64,000 bases of DNA from JAYWDA01 sp043779185 (GTDB lineage: Bacteria; Bdellovibrionota; Bdellovibrionia; Bdellovibrionales; Bdellovibrionaceae), in assembly GCA_043779185.1 (NCBI GenBank), contig JAYWEQ010000156.1, positions 18,170 through 82,169 on the forward strand. Reading direction: 5' to 3'. The translations under genes were made by a program, and so were the position numbers. Shown piece after piece: positions 8,560-16,854 of the stretch (position 1 is the stretch's first letter; every line of letters begins with the position of its first letter). The notes beneath the pieces are model-generated. The model worked only from the letters and a program-made list of their open reading frames with translations, did not search any database and was not told the DNA's origin.

Positions 8560-9159
8560 ATGCAAAATGACAATGTTTCTATTTCAGGAATTAAAGGAAT
8601 GCTTCATAATTTTAAAAGGACCTTCGAAGGAGATCCTTTATCTCTGCAAGAAATCCGAAATGGTTTGAAAGAGGATCAGCAAACAAATTCAGATTTTATT
8701 GATTTATTAGAAAAACATCATGATTACCTTGAAGAATCAGCTTCAGTTTTAACTGATAATGAGGCTTCCTTCGCAGATAAACAGGCTCACTTAGGGCGCT
8801 TTATTCACCTTTTAAATATGCATGGCAAAGCTGAGGAAGAAACTTTGTATGTCAGTCTTAGGCTTGCTTCTGAAAAAGAAGCTCGATTAGAGGGACTGGC
8901 TGGACAGGATGAGCACGATGTCGCATTCCTGCTGGCCAAGCAATTGAAGGCCATGAATTTTGAAATATCATGGTCTGAAGAAATTGATGCTAAAGCAAAG
9001 GTCTTAGCCAACCTAGTTCTAAATCATATTAAGGAAGAGGAAACCGAGATGTTTACAATTGCTGAAAATGCGATTGAACCATTAAAAATGCGTGTCATTT
9101 CTGGATTTTATTTAGAAAAATGTAAGGCCTACCTAGATCAAGAACTGATGGCTTTGTGA
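8560..9159 (+). CDS. hemerythrin HHE-type cation-binding protein
   Basis: A 199-residue, mostly helical protein with the carboxylate/histidine pattern of HHE hemerythrins: LEKHHDYLEES, a central HLLNMHGKAEEETLY, QDEHDVAFLL and NHIKEEETEMF. These supply ligands for a di-iron site that binds O2 or NO or senses iron and oxygen. ATG 8560 was preferred to ATG 8548 because GGGAG lies five bases upstream of it. It is soluble, with no membrane or signalling domain attached, so storage, scavenging or a stress role is likely. A second hemerythrin-like gene is at 31374-31949. Confidence 0.85.
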   Translation: MQNDNVSISGIKGMLHNFKRTFEGDPLSLQEIRNGLKEDQQTNSDFIDLLEKHHDYLEESASVLTDNEASFADKQAHLGRFIHLLNMHGKAEEETLYVSLRLASEKEARLEGLAGQDEHDVAFLLAKQLKAMNFEISWSEEIDAKAKVLANLVLNHIKEEETEMFTIAENAIEPLKMRVISGFYLEKCKAYLDQELMAL

Positions 9160-9169
9160 CAAAAACGTC

Positions 9170-9805
9170 TTATTTCTTAGGTCTTTCCGCCTTTTGTTTT
9201 TCTTGTATAAAGTAGCGCAAACCTAACAGAGCTCCGTAATGGTCGGCACTTTCGTGCTCTTGGCTGGTGACAGAGCGCGAATATCTTAGGTCGATGACAG
9301 CAGCGAAGCGATCGTGGCTCCAGACTTCAGCCTGCAAAGCGCCATCAAATCCATATTCAGTTTTATCACGAGCCGAAGTTGTGGGCTCGTCGACGCCATG
9401 AAAATCACTGTGGGTGATCTCGATATCTCCTAAAGAATAGGCTGAGAAAAAAGACAGCGATGTCGATAAATAAGAAGTCAGCCAATAACGGTAGCCCATA
9501 GTGACGTGAATCAACTGGGTTTTTTCAGCCAGATAATTTCCATACCGCTCGCGAAAATAAATTTTATTAAGATAAAATATTCCGATTTCAAGGCTGCCGT
9601 GGTCACTAATGTCGCCAATAGCCATCAAAGTCAGGCCTGATAAATAAGGAGAAGTGGCGCCAGAAGTTGATCCCGCGAAGCTTGTCTTGTAAAAAAATGG
9701 TCCAAAAATCGCCGAAACATTGCCTTCTTTGGCAGTATAGGCAAAGGTCTTTCCAGAAATTAGAAAAAACAAAACAATTAATAAAGTCTTTAAAACGCTT
9801 AACAT
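9170..9805 (-). CDS. putative outer-membrane beta-barrel protein
   Basis: A 211-residue protein with an N-terminal signal peptide (LSVLKTLLIVLFFLISGKTFA) followed by alternating aromatic/small beta-strand patterns (LTLMAIGDISDHGSLEIGIFYL, LIHVTMGYRYWLTSYLSTSLSFFSAYSLG, AALIDLRYS-like, HYGALLGLRYF). The pattern fits an 8-stranded OmpW/OmpA-like barrel, though no family motif is recognised. The last strand is followed by a charged tail (KQKAERPKK) rather than a terminal phenylalanine. It is transcribed alone, divergent from the next exported protein. Confidence 0.65.
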   Translation of the reverse strand: MLSVLKTLLIVLFFLISGKTFAYTAKEGNVSAIFGPFFYKTSFAGSTSGATSPYLSGLTLMAIGDISDHGSLEIGIFYLNKIYFRERYGNYLAEKTQLIHVTMGYRYWLTSYLSTSLSFFSAYSLGDIEITHSDFHGVDEPTTSARDKTEYGFDGALQAEVWSHDRFAAVIDLRYSRSVTSQEHESADHYGALLGLRYFIQEKQKAERPKK

Positions 9806-9861
9806 GAGGCAAGATTAAGAGCTGGCTCCAAAAATTCAATCAAAATCGAAAAAGGAAACAT

Positions 9862-10812
9862 TTGTCTCACTTTTTTTCAAAGCTAAAGATTTCTAAGTTG
9901 AAAAAAATCTCCTTGGGAGTCTTGATAATTTTATTTTGTCAGCACGGTTTAGCTGCTGGAGCGCCCGACGAGACTTTAGAAGAAAAATTCATTGAGGGCG
10001 ATATCATAATCTCTGAATGGTTTGATGGTATTGCGGATGGCATTGATTTATTTTTAGTAAGAAAAAGAATCACCCATAGAAGAAATGAGACCAACGTCCG
10101 ATTAACAAATTCGACTTATTATACGGAAGTTTCAGGCCTTACGAACTCTCCCAGTATCAGTGTTAATTTGCGTCTTCCGAATGTTGAAGAGTATTGGAAT
10201 TTAAAGTTTACTAGTTATGATGAATCCAAAGATCGTGGAGTGCGCAACAATCAACTTCGCACAACGGCCCCAGAAAAAAATTATGGAGCCACCGTGGGGC
10301 TTTTCAAAAAGCTGGGTGATGTTCGGACATCTTTTCAGCCCCGCATTGAATTGCGGGATCCTTTGAAAGTCGGGCATCTATTAGCTTTTGAAAGTTTAGC
10401 TGAATTTAAGACGTACCGTGTGAATCCACGACTTGAATTTTACGCTAATCCTGACAAGGGAACTGGAATTTTTCAGGCTATAAATTTTAATTTTAGACTC
10501 TCAAAAGTTTTTTCGATAACACTAGTTAACGAGGCCGAGTATGAAGATAAAAAACATTTATATTCTGTCACTAACGGTGTTTCCTTGGGGCAAAGCGTGA
10601 CCAAAAAATCTTCGCTGGCGTATGGCTTTTATATAGGTTCGAATAATCAGCCCAACTATCATTTAGACTCTGAGACACTCGTTGTCAGCTGGGGCCACAC
10701 CATTTATAATAAAATTCTTGATTACTCTATATCCCCCCAATTAAGTTTTGTAAGAAATAACAATTTTACGGGGGTGCCGGGAATTTCCTTGGGCATTAAT
10801 TTAAATTTTTAA
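9862..10812 (+). CDS. exported putative outer-membrane protein
   Basis: A 316-residue protein beginning at TTG 9862 with AAAGGA suitably spaced. A long basic signal peptide ends at GLAAGA. The remainder has repeated amphipathic beta-strands (PSISVNLRLPNVEEYWNLKF, GIFQAINFNFRLSKVFSITLVNEAEYE) and ends in GISLGINLNF, a C-terminal phenylalanine typical of substrates of the BAM complex. A barrel of about 10-12 strands is plausible. The function is unknown. It is 19 bases upstream of the flavin oxidoreductase gene but need not be functionally linked. Confidence 0.7.
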   Translation: MSHFFSKLKISKLKKISLGVLIILFCQHGLAAGAPDETLEEKFIEGDIIISEWFDGIADGIDLFLVRKRITHRRNETNVRLTNSTYYTEVSGLTNSPSISVNLRLPNVEEYWNLKFTSYDESKDRGVRNNQLRTTAPEKNYGATVGLFKKLGDVRTSFQPRIELRDPLKVGHLLAFESLAEFKTYRVNPRLEFYANPDKGTGIFQAINFNFRLSKVFSITLVNEAEYEDKKHLYSVTNGVSLGQSVTKKSSLAYGFYIGSNNQPNYHLDSETLVVSWGHTIYNKILDYSISPQLSFVRNNNFTGVPGISLGINLNF

Positions 10813-10831
10813 ATAGGAAGGAACTCAACTT

Positions 10832-12097
10832 TTGAAGGACTTATCAGAAAATCTCTTTGAACCATTTAAGTTGGGTCCCTTCCTCTTGGCAAATCGGATT
10901 GTAATGGCGCCCCTTACTCGTTGCCGGGCCGGGCAAGGGGATACACCAGGACCTTTAAATGCAGAATATTATGTGCAAAGAGCCTCGGCCGGTTTAATCA
11001 TCAGTGAGGCGACAAATATTTCCCAAGAAGGTAAAGGCTATGCCTTCACGCCGGGAATTTATACGGCTCAGCAGGTTCAAGGATGGCGACTGGTCACAGA
11101 TGCAGTTCATCAGGCTAAAGGCTTAATTTTTTGTCAGCTTTGGCATGTTGGAAGAATTTCTCATCCGTCGATGCAGCCCGCACAAAAAACTTATACCGAA
11201 TCAGGCTTGCAAGACTGTGTAACTCCTCGTGCCCTCGAAACCCAAGAAATTCCACGGTTGATTGAAGACTATAAAATAGCTGCTAAATGTGCGATGCAGG
11301 CGGGCTTTGATGGGGTTGAAATACATGCAGCTAATGGCTACTTGCTGCAGCAGTTTTTGGGACAGAAAACAAATTTTCGCACGGATCAATACGGCGGAAG
11401 CCTAGAAAATCGAGCTCGACTAGTCCTAGAAATAAGTCAGGCGATCGTAGAAATTTGGGGCGGCGACCGGGTTGGAATTCGCTTTTCACCCGTCAGTCCA
11501 GCCAATGATATGTGCGAAAAGGATACCTTTGGAATGTACTCATATCTTGCGGAAAAACTAAATCCCCTAGATTTGGCTTACGTTCACATTGTTGAAGGTG
11601 CGACGGTGGGCGACCGAAACTTTAATCCCGACTTTGATTTCAAACTTTTGAAGAAAAAATTCCAAGCTCAATATATTGCCAACAATGGATATACTTTGGA
11701 CTTAGCCCTGCAAGCCCTGAAAAATCAATCTGCGGATCTGATTTGTTTTGGAAAACCATTTATTTCAAATCCCGATTTAGTCGCACGTTTAAAGACAAAA
11801 GCCCCTTTAAATGAATTAAAAACAGATTTTCTTTATGGCGGAGGGGCCGAAGGCTATACTGACTATCCAGTTCTAAAATCAAAGGATCCTCTGTCTGGAA
11901 TTACCCTAGAAATGATGCTTCACCAGCTCGTTGATCACTATGGCTGGGAGGGCCTAGCGCAAGATATTCACATCAACTGTTTTCAATTTGAGCCAAGCAT
12001 TAATTCGAGCCTTAAGTTTTTAAGACGAACACCCTGGGCTCGAGGCCAGGTCGAAGAGCTTTTTAAGATTTATTTGCGTCACAAAAAAACAAATTAA
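10832..12097 (+). CDS. Old Yellow Enzyme family flavin oxidoreductase fused to a VF530 domain
   Basis: Residues 1 to about 350 form an FMN-dependent alkene reductase of the OYE/NemA type: NRIVMAPLTRCRA, HVGRISHP, the active-site H-A-N in VEIHAANGYLLQQFL, and YGGSLENRARL. It would reduce activated C=C bonds or nitro/nitrate-ester groups with NAD(P)H in the cytoplasm. Residues about 352-421 match the VF530/DUF2132 domain (DPLSGITLEMMLHQLV, HYGWEGLAQ, INCFQFEPSINSSLKFLRRTPWARGQVEELF), normally a stand-alone small protein annotated as DNA binding. The start is TTG 10832 with GGAAGGA upstream. The fusion is continuous and unusual. Confidence 0.9.
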   Translation: MKDLSENLFEPFKLGPFLLANRIVMAPLTRCRAGQGDTPGPLNAEYYVQRASAGLIISEATNISQEGKGYAFTPGIYTAQQVQGWRLVTDAVHQAKGLIFCQLWHVGRISHPSMQPAQKTYTESGLQDCVTPRALETQEIPRLIEDYKIAAKCAMQAGFDGVEIHAANGYLLQQFLGQKTNFRTDQYGGSLENRARLVLEISQAIVEIWGGDRVGIRFSPVSPANDMCEKDTFGMYSYLAEKLNPLDLAYVHIVEGATVGDRNFNPDFDFKLLKKKFQAQYIANNGYTLDLALQALKNQSADLICFGKPFISNPDLVARLKTKAPLNELKTDFLYGGGAEGYTDYPVLKSKDPLSGITLEMMLHQLVDHYGWEGLAQDIHINCFQFEPSINSSLKFLRRTPWARGQVEELFKIYLRHKKTN

Positions 12098-12148
12098 CAT
12101 CTACAGTTTAAGAGGTAAGATGTCAGCTACAAACCCGAGGGAGACCCA

Positions 12149-12655
12149 ATGTTATATGAAGTGACGATTCCACAGTTTTCTAAAATGCTCCTGAATCTAA
12201 ATGTAATTTTAGATAAAGCAGCAAAACACGCGGAAGCTAAAAAGTTCGAGGTCGATATCTTACTCAATTCCCGCTTGGCTCCTGATCAGTTCAACTTGAT
12301 TCGCCAAGTTCAGATTGCTTGTGATACGGCTAAACTTGCGGCCTCAAGGCTAACGGGAAAAGATGCACCGGTTCATGAAGATAATGAAAAGACTCTTTCA
12401 GATTTGCGAGCCCGCATTCAGCAGACGGTGTCCTACTTAAATAACTTCACGGCCAAAGATTTCGAAGGCGCAGAAGAAAAAAGAATCACCCAGCCGCGCT
12501 GGGAGGGAAAATATCTTTTAGGGTTCGAGTTCGCAAATCAACATGCGTTGCCTAATTTATATTTTCATATCACAACCGCTTATGCTATTTTGCGCCACAA
12601 CGGCGTCGATGTAGGTAAAAAAGATTACTTGGGCGAAATGCACTATAAAAAATAA
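12149..12655 (+). CDS. DUF1993 family protein
   Basis: A 168-residue helical protein with the DUF1993 pattern: Y-x-x-T-I-P-x-F-x-x-M-L-x-N-L at the N-terminus, an LLNSRLAPDQFNLIRQVQIACDTAK block, and a C-terminal HALPNLYFHITTAYAILRHNGVDVGKKDYLG. The fold is expected to be a four-helix bundle related to DinB proteins. No enzymatic role is established. It lies 51 bases after the OYE fusion gene and ends at a terminator, so both may share a transcript. Confidence 0.85.
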   Translation: MLYEVTIPQFSKMLLNLNVILDKAAKHAEAKKFEVDILLNSRLAPDQFNLIRQVQIACDTAKLAASRLTGKDAPVHEDNEKTLSDLRARIQQTVSYLNNFTAKDFEGAEEKRITQPRWEGKYLLGFEFANQHALPNLYFHITTAYAILRHNGVDVGKKDYLGEMHYKK

Positions 12656-12667
12656 ATTCTTTTATAG

Positions 12668-12703
12668 GCTGGCTTGATTTAAAAGCCAGCTGATCCCTTT
12701 TTT
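12668..12703 (+). terminator. probable Rho-independent terminator
   Basis: GCTGGCTT (12668-12675) and AAGCCAGC (12683-12690) pair perfectly; a TTTTTT run follows after eight bases. It follows the DUF1993 gene. Confidence 0.6.
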
Positions 12704-12822
12704 GACAGATTTCCCACTTTTCTGACAATGGAAGCATTAACTGCTTTTGTATTTTTCATGTTTAATCCCCTCATTGAAGCAAATTAAAAATTCGCGATGA
12801 TGCGACAATGAAGGAGAATAAA

Positions 12823-13326
12823 ATGAAAAAGACAATCGTAGGTTTATTGATGATCCTTGTTTCCACTGGACTTACAGCTCAGGCGGCTGAGACCAATGAG
12901 TTAAAGCAACCTTTGTTTGAATGTGCGCTGACTTTTAAAGCCCATGGCGGTGGAATTCAGCTGATTGTCGGTTCTTTTAAATTACAAGGTCCGGGAAAAA
13001 TTCATTGCCGTGATATCGCAGGAAACGAGCAAGAGATGAATGTTAAAGTCACGTTGGGTGGTTCTCCGGTCGCTCCAAATATTGCTTTTGGAACTTTTAA
13101 AGTGGCGGCTGTGGCCTCTGGGATTGGTGTTGCTTCTGGTCCAGAAGCTTTATTGGGAACCTATTATACAGCAGGTGGGCGCGCCGCTTTTATTATTGGC
13201 GCAGGAACAAACTTAGCCGTGCATGGTGGGTCTGAAGCCTTAACCTTGAACTTGGGTCTTAGTCTTGAAAAGGGTGTTGGACTTCAAGTTGGTTTAAATC
13301 GAATGAAAATTGAGGCCGCTCAATAA
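12823..13326 (+). CDS. exported hypothetical protein
   Basis: ATG 12823 has GGAG six bases upstream and opens a clean signal peptide (KKTIVGLLMILVSTGLTAQAA). The mature part, about 145 residues, is glycine-rich with beta-strand repeats (FECALTFKAHGGGIQLIVGSF, AFGTFKVAAVASGIGVASG, AAFIIGAGTNLAVHGG), two cysteines that may pair (CALT and CRDI) and no membrane helix. It is probably periplasmic. I cannot place it in a family. A terminator follows directly, so it is a single-gene unit. Confidence 0.65.
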   Translation: MKKTIVGLLMILVSTGLTAQAAETNELKQPLFECALTFKAHGGGIQLIVGSFKLQGPGKIHCRDIAGNEQEMNVKVTLGGSPVAPNIAFGTFKVAAVASGIGVASGPEALLGTYYTAGGRAAFIIGAGTNLAVHGGSEALTLNLGLSLEKGVGLQVGLNRMKIEAAQ

Positions 13327-13351
13327 ATAAAAATACAAAGAAGAATAAAAG

Positions 13352-13382
13352 ACTCAGCCGCAGGGATGCGGCCAGAGTTTTT
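13352..13382 (+). terminator. Rho-independent terminator
   Basis: GCCGCA-GGGA-TGCGGC (13357-13372), extended by ACTC/GAGT, followed by TTTTT. It ends the exported-protein transcript upstream of the TetR gene. Confidence 0.75.
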
Positions 13383-13420
13383 GTCGTGACAAGGACTTTT
13401 TTTTTAATAGACTTGCCAGT

Positions 13421-13999
13421 ATGGCTCAGAAAAAATCTCAGACATCAAAAGACGAAAATTACTGGGCGGTTTTTGAAGCTGTGATTCGATTGGACTTTCA
13501 AAAGGGATCAATGTCCTGGAAAATATCTGATATTGCCCGCGCCTCTAAAGTTTCTCGAACTCTTATTTATTATTACTTTGGAAACTCTAAAGAGCATATC
13601 ATGCAAACGGCGATTGATTTTTTGGGCGAAGAATATTTTGGCCTCAGTCATGCTCGAAAATCATTATGGCAAGACGGGCAAATTTTTGAAAGTCTGCTTG
13701 AAACCCGCAGGATGTGTCAGAGGGCTCCGTTTGTTCATTTTTTTTATATGACCCGGCGACATATGCAGAACCCCATCGGCGAACAGCTTCGAGAATTTGA
13801 AAAGCGCTTTCGACAAAAAATTTCAAAAGCCTACCCAAGAGCAACAAAGGAAGAAATTGAAGCGTTGGCGGCAGTTATTTTTGGTCTGGTCGCATCTCCT
13901 GACCTGAGCGAGATCGGCTTAAAAGTAGCCTTGAATATCATTAAAAGAAATTTAGAAATCAAAACTATAGATAGCACCAGCGCTGAGGGCCGTTCCTAG
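13421..13999 (+). CDS. TetR/AcrR family transcriptional regulator
   Basis: A 192-residue helical protein with an N-terminal TetR-type helix-turn-helix (WKISDIARASKVSRTLIYYYFGNSKEHI, split over residues about 30-58). A variable ligand-binding region follows with aromatic residues (APFVHFFYMTRR). It would repress a nearby or its own promoter until a small molecule binds. No efflux pump or enzyme is adjacent in an obvious regulated position, so the target is unknown. Its 3' end overlaps the convergent gene by 48 bases. Confidence 0.85.
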   Translation: MAQKKSQTSKDENYWAVFEAVIRLDFQKGSMSWKISDIARASKVSRTLIYYYFGNSKEHIMQTAIDFLGEEYFGLSHARKSLWQDGQIFESLLETRRMCQRAPFVHFFYMTRRHMQNPIGEQLREFEKRFRQKISKAYPRATKEEIEALAAVIFGLVASPDLSEIGLKVALNIIKRNLEIKTIDSTSAEGRS

Positions 14000-14272
14000 G
14001 GCATCAGCGATCAAATCTCCTTCGGAGGGCTTTTTGTCATAAGCATACTCTTTGGCAAAGCCGACGGACATGGTCACCAAACTTCCGTACAAAATGGATT
14101 CCCACTTAGAATACTGATGCTTTTCAAAAATCAAAGTTGACGTCATGGCCAAGCCATAACTGACAGCCAGATGGGCTTGTTGATCGACTTTTCGAAGATC
14201 AAACTCATCGTCATAAGCATGTCCCAAAATAGGAATTAGACATATAATGCCCATCACCCAAAGATTTTTCAT
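13952..14272 (-). CDS. YfiM-like (DUF2279) exported protein
   Basis: From ATG 14272 the frame gives 106 residues: a signal peptide (KNLWVMGIICLIPILGHA) and a domain with a D-x-x-x-H-L-A-V-S-Y-G-L-A start and GFAKEYAYDKKPSEGDLIADALG. This pattern matches the YfiM/DUF2279 proteins and the related VanZ-like fold. A conserved D...H and K-E pair may form an active site, but the biochemical role is unknown. Weak membrane segments are present between these motifs. The last 48 bases overlap the tetR end on the other strand, so transcription of one could affect the other. Confidence 0.7.
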   Translation of the reverse strand: MKNLWVMGIICLIPILGHAYDDEFDLRKVDQQAHLAVSYGLAMTSTLIFEKHQYSKWESILYGSLVTMSVGFAKEYAYDKKPSEGDLIADALGTALSAGAIYSFDF

Positions 14273-14453
14273 TCTATAAATATAGTCCAAATTTATAACT
14301 TTATAAAAGGAGGGATTGATCAAATGGTCGACGTTTGAGGATAAATAGAAGGGATTTCGGTCCACCGACCCTCGACTTCAAGCCTTTCATATAACAATTC
14401 ATTGAAAATTTGCTTTTATCAAAATCTGCCTATATCCTTTATATATCAAGTTC

Positions 14454-14480
14454 GAACCACCCGAATCGTGGGTGAGGTTC
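14454..14480 (+). other. hairpin in the leader of the FKBP gene
   Basis: GAACCACCC (14454-14462) pairs with GGGT-GA-GGTTC (14470-14480) with a two-base bulge. It lies in the 291-base gap 14273-14563, about 85 bases before the isomerase start; a weak TTGCTT (14410-14415)/TATCCT (14433-14438) promoter precedes it. No U-run follows, so it is not a terminator. Nothing else is evident in the gap. Confidence 0.4.
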
Positions 14481-14563
14481 TGTCAGTCTCAAGATTTCGA
14501 TTCTGTTCTGTCTCTGTCTGGTAAGTGATTGGTTCTTTTGGCCTTCAAACTGGGAGATGAGCA

Positions 14564-15034
14564 ATGGGTATTCAAGTCGTTTCGTTTCACTGTGTTCTGA
14601 AAAATAAATTGGGCCGAATCATCAGCTCGACTTTCAATCAAAATGTGATGACCGATGGTCCCCGCGATGCAGACACTCTGACAGCTTTAGTGGAAGGTCT
14701 TCAGGGCCTTGAAAAAGGCGAAAAGCGTAAAATTAGTTTAAGGGCAGACCAGGCCTATGGTTTTTATAATCCAAAGCTGGTGATGACCTGCCCTTTGGAA
14801 GAAATGATCGCCGAAACCCCTATAAAATTGGGCGAAAACGTCACCTATGTAAAAAATGGAAAACGAACTTCTTACCGAGTTATAGGCTTAACAACGGATT
14901 CCGTGACGCTGGATGCCAACCACCCTTTAGCTGGGCAAGATTTGGTCTTTGAGATCGAAGCTACCGAGGCTCGGGCGGCGACCCTTGAAGAGCTTGGTTG
15001 CATCGAAGTCGACACTGGTGCTCGTTTCCACTGA
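14564..15034 (+). CDS. FKBP-type peptidyl-prolyl isomerase (SlyD-like)
   Basis: A 156-residue cytoplasmic protein with the SlyD/FKBP layout: an opening strand FHCVLKNKLGRIISST, LVEGLQGLEKGEKRKISLRADQAYGFYNP for the prolyl-isomerase core, then a chaperone flap insert, and HPLAGQDLVFEIEATEARAAT at the end. It lacks the histidine-rich metal tail of E. coli SlyD. It would catalyse cis/trans proline isomerisation and assist folding. GGGAG precedes the ATG. A paralogue with a histidine-rich tail is at 23088-23576. Confidence 0.88.
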   Translation: MGIQVVSFHCVLKNKLGRIISSTFNQNVMTDGPRDADTLTALVEGLQGLEKGEKRKISLRADQAYGFYNPKLVMTCPLEEMIAETPIKLGENVTYVKNGKRTSYRVIGLTTDSVTLDANHPLAGQDLVFEIEATEARAATLEELGCIEVDTGARFH

Positions 15035-15155
15035 AGCACCTAGATTTTTAAAAAAGAATGTGTATACTGCGCGCAAGTTGAACTGCTTGTTTCGAGTGTG
15101 AGGGTAATTGTTCCGATAGCCTCAGAGACGGCGCCCCTGGCCTTTGGAGGTTATT

Positions 15156-15494
15156 ATGGGAAAGAAATTGTACGTAGGAAATATTCCTTATTCAGCAACA
15201 GAGCAAGTGCTCGTGGACACATTCGCAGAATGTGGAACTGTTGAATCAGCAAAAATCATCACTGACCGTGATTCTGGACGCAGCAAAGGTTTCGCCTTTG
15301 TTGAAATGTCTAATGATACTGAGGCTCAAGAAGCTATCAATAAATTCAACGGTGCAGACTGGGACGGTCGTCCTATGACTGTTAACGAAGCAAAACCAAT
15401 GGCTCCTCGCGAAGGCGGCGGCGGCGGCGGACGTTCTGGTGGTGGTGGATTCGGTGGCGGCGGTCGCGGTGGCGGTGGCGGCGGACGTTACTAA
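15156..15494 (+). CDS. glycine-rich RRM RNA-binding protein
   Basis: A 112-residue protein: one RNA recognition motif with RNP2 LYVGNI (about 4-9) and RNP1 KGFAFVEM (about 44-51), followed by a glycine-rich tail with GGGGR repeats ending in RY. It resembles the cyanobacterial and proteobacterial cold-inducible Rbp proteins that bind RNA and may act as chaperones. ATG 15156 has GGAGG at 15146-15150; the in-frame TTG 15144 lies before that site and is rejected. The about 120-base leader and the terminator directly after the gene indicate a single-gene transcript. Confidence 0.92.
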   Translation: MGKKLYVGNIPYSATEQVLVDTFAECGTVESAKIITDRDSGRSKGFAFVEMSNDTEAQEAINKFNGADWDGRPMTVNEAKPMAPREGGGGGGRSGGGGFGGGGRGGGGGGRY

Positions 15495-15535
15495 TTAGTA
15501 ACTGAACCGAAATTTAATCTAAAAGTTAAATGTAA

Positions 15536-15562
15536 AAAATCAGCTCAAAAGGCTGATTTTTT
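15536..15562. terminator. bidirectional terminator
   Basis: AAAATCAGC (15536-15544) and GCTGATTTT (15552-15560) pair around TCAAAAG with T-runs on both strands. It serves the RRM gene and the convergent antiporter gene, whose stop codon abuts it. Confidence 0.8.
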
Positions 15563-16850
15563 ATTTTAAAAACCAAAAACAAATCATCGCAATTAATGTC
15601 GGCGGCAGAGCTGATAAAAAAAGCGACCAAGGGCTGATGCCATCGTCACCAAAAGATGAATTTAAAATTCCGTACCCGGCTGGGTTCGGCGCATTGGCAA
15701 TCACTGTTAAACCCCCGCCAACAACACTTCCCGCAAGCAAAGCATATTTTGAAACATCAGACAGATTGGGAACTTGTGAGCCCAGGTATGTAAGGGCCGC
15801 ATTGTCAGTGATAGCGGTCAGTGCTGCTGCGCCTAAATAGAGCGCCCAAGTTTCAAGATGCAGGATCAATGGTTCCAGCCACCATCTTTGTGGCCCGCCC
15901 AACACAACCAGACCGCTTAAGAAAAAACCGACCAGCAAAGCTTGGCGTAGGCTGATGGCATCTTGGTATTCGCTGGTCACCTGATGAAGGCCTAAAAATA
16001 CTAAAAATAATCCGCCAAAAACAATGGGTTGATGAGCGCTGATAACAATGAACACTAAAAGCAAGATATGAAGGCAATAAATCCAAAGTGGAATTTTTTT
16101 GAACGGTGGGTTCTGAGTTAAAATTCCTCCGGTCGGTCCGTCTATCAACTGTATTTCAGAGCGAAACCGATAACTGACAATTAAAGTCGAAATTATGACG
16201 GCAACAATGGCTTTCCAACCAAAGTGAGTCAGCATAAAAACCAAATTCCATCCCCACTGGTGGGCCACCATCAAAACGGGGGGTGCCGCAAAAGGGGTCA
16301 GGGTTCCACCGATCGAAATATTGACGAATAATAACCCAAGCATTGCATACTTTAGGCGTTCCGAGACGCCCTTTGTAAAAAAGCGATCAAGTAAAATTAA
16401 AGCCGTCACGGTCATCGCGGCCGGTTCAGTGATAAAACTTCCCAAAATTGGACCCATGATAAAAACAGAAATAAAGAAAGCGATCGGTTTTTTGAAAGGA
16501 AGAAGGCGGGACGTTAAATCAATCAGATGCTTTGCTGCAGAAAGAATGGGCCGACTGGCAGAAATAGTCATGATCACAAAGACAAAAGCCGGTTCGGTAA
16601 AGCTTCGAGTGCTCAGGTAATTCAGGGCTGTCGAAAAATGAGAGTTTAGACTTAAGAAAATTAAATAGATAAAAGACCAAATCCCAAAAACAACTTCAAC
16701 TTCGCCCAGGATATGAAAAAATTTTTCACTGATCGAACCCTTGGCAAAACGATGGCCAAGATTTTGAAAGAATTTAACCAAAAAAGTATGAATGATGGCT
16801 AAAGCAAAAATCACGGTCGCAGCGATATCAGATACACCAGGTTCAAGCAT
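15561..16850 (-). CDS. putative Na+/H+ antiporter (PF07399 type)
   Basis: A 429-residue inner-membrane protein with about 10-12 hydrophobic segments. It carries the family's conserved core FIMGPILGSFITEPAAMT around residue 150, NISIGGTLTPFAAPPVLMV about 195, and a C-terminal AALTAITDNAALTYLGSQVP/ GGGLTVIANAPNPAGYGIL repeat. The inverted-repeat arrangement recalls the ArsB/NhaD ion-transporter superfamily. It would exchange cations for protons and help ion homeostasis, though the ion is not provable from sequence. It is the last gene of a minus-strand cluster with the DCC gene (four bases upstream). Confidence 0.82.
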   Translation of the reverse strand: MLEPGVSDIAATVIFALAIIHTFLVKFFQNLGHRFAKGSISEKFFHILGEVEVVFGIWSFIYLIFLSLNSHFSTALNYLSTRSFTEPAFVFVIMTISASRPILSAAKHLIDLTSRLLPFKKPIAFFISVFIMGPILGSFITEPAAMTVTALILLDRFFTKGVSERLKYAMLGLLFVNISIGGTLTPFAAPPVLMVAHQWGWNLVFMLTHFGWKAIVAVIISTLIVSYRFRSEIQLIDGPTGGILTQNPPFKKIPLWIYCLHILLLVFIVISAHQPIVFGGLFLVFLGLHQVTSEYQDAISLRQALLVGFFLSGLVVLGGPQRWWLEPLILHLETWALYLGAAALTAITDNAALTYLGSQVPNLSDVSKYALLAGSVVGGGLTVIANAPNPAGYGILNSSFGDDGISPWSLFLSALPPTLIAMICFWFLK

Positions 16851-16854
16851 GAAT

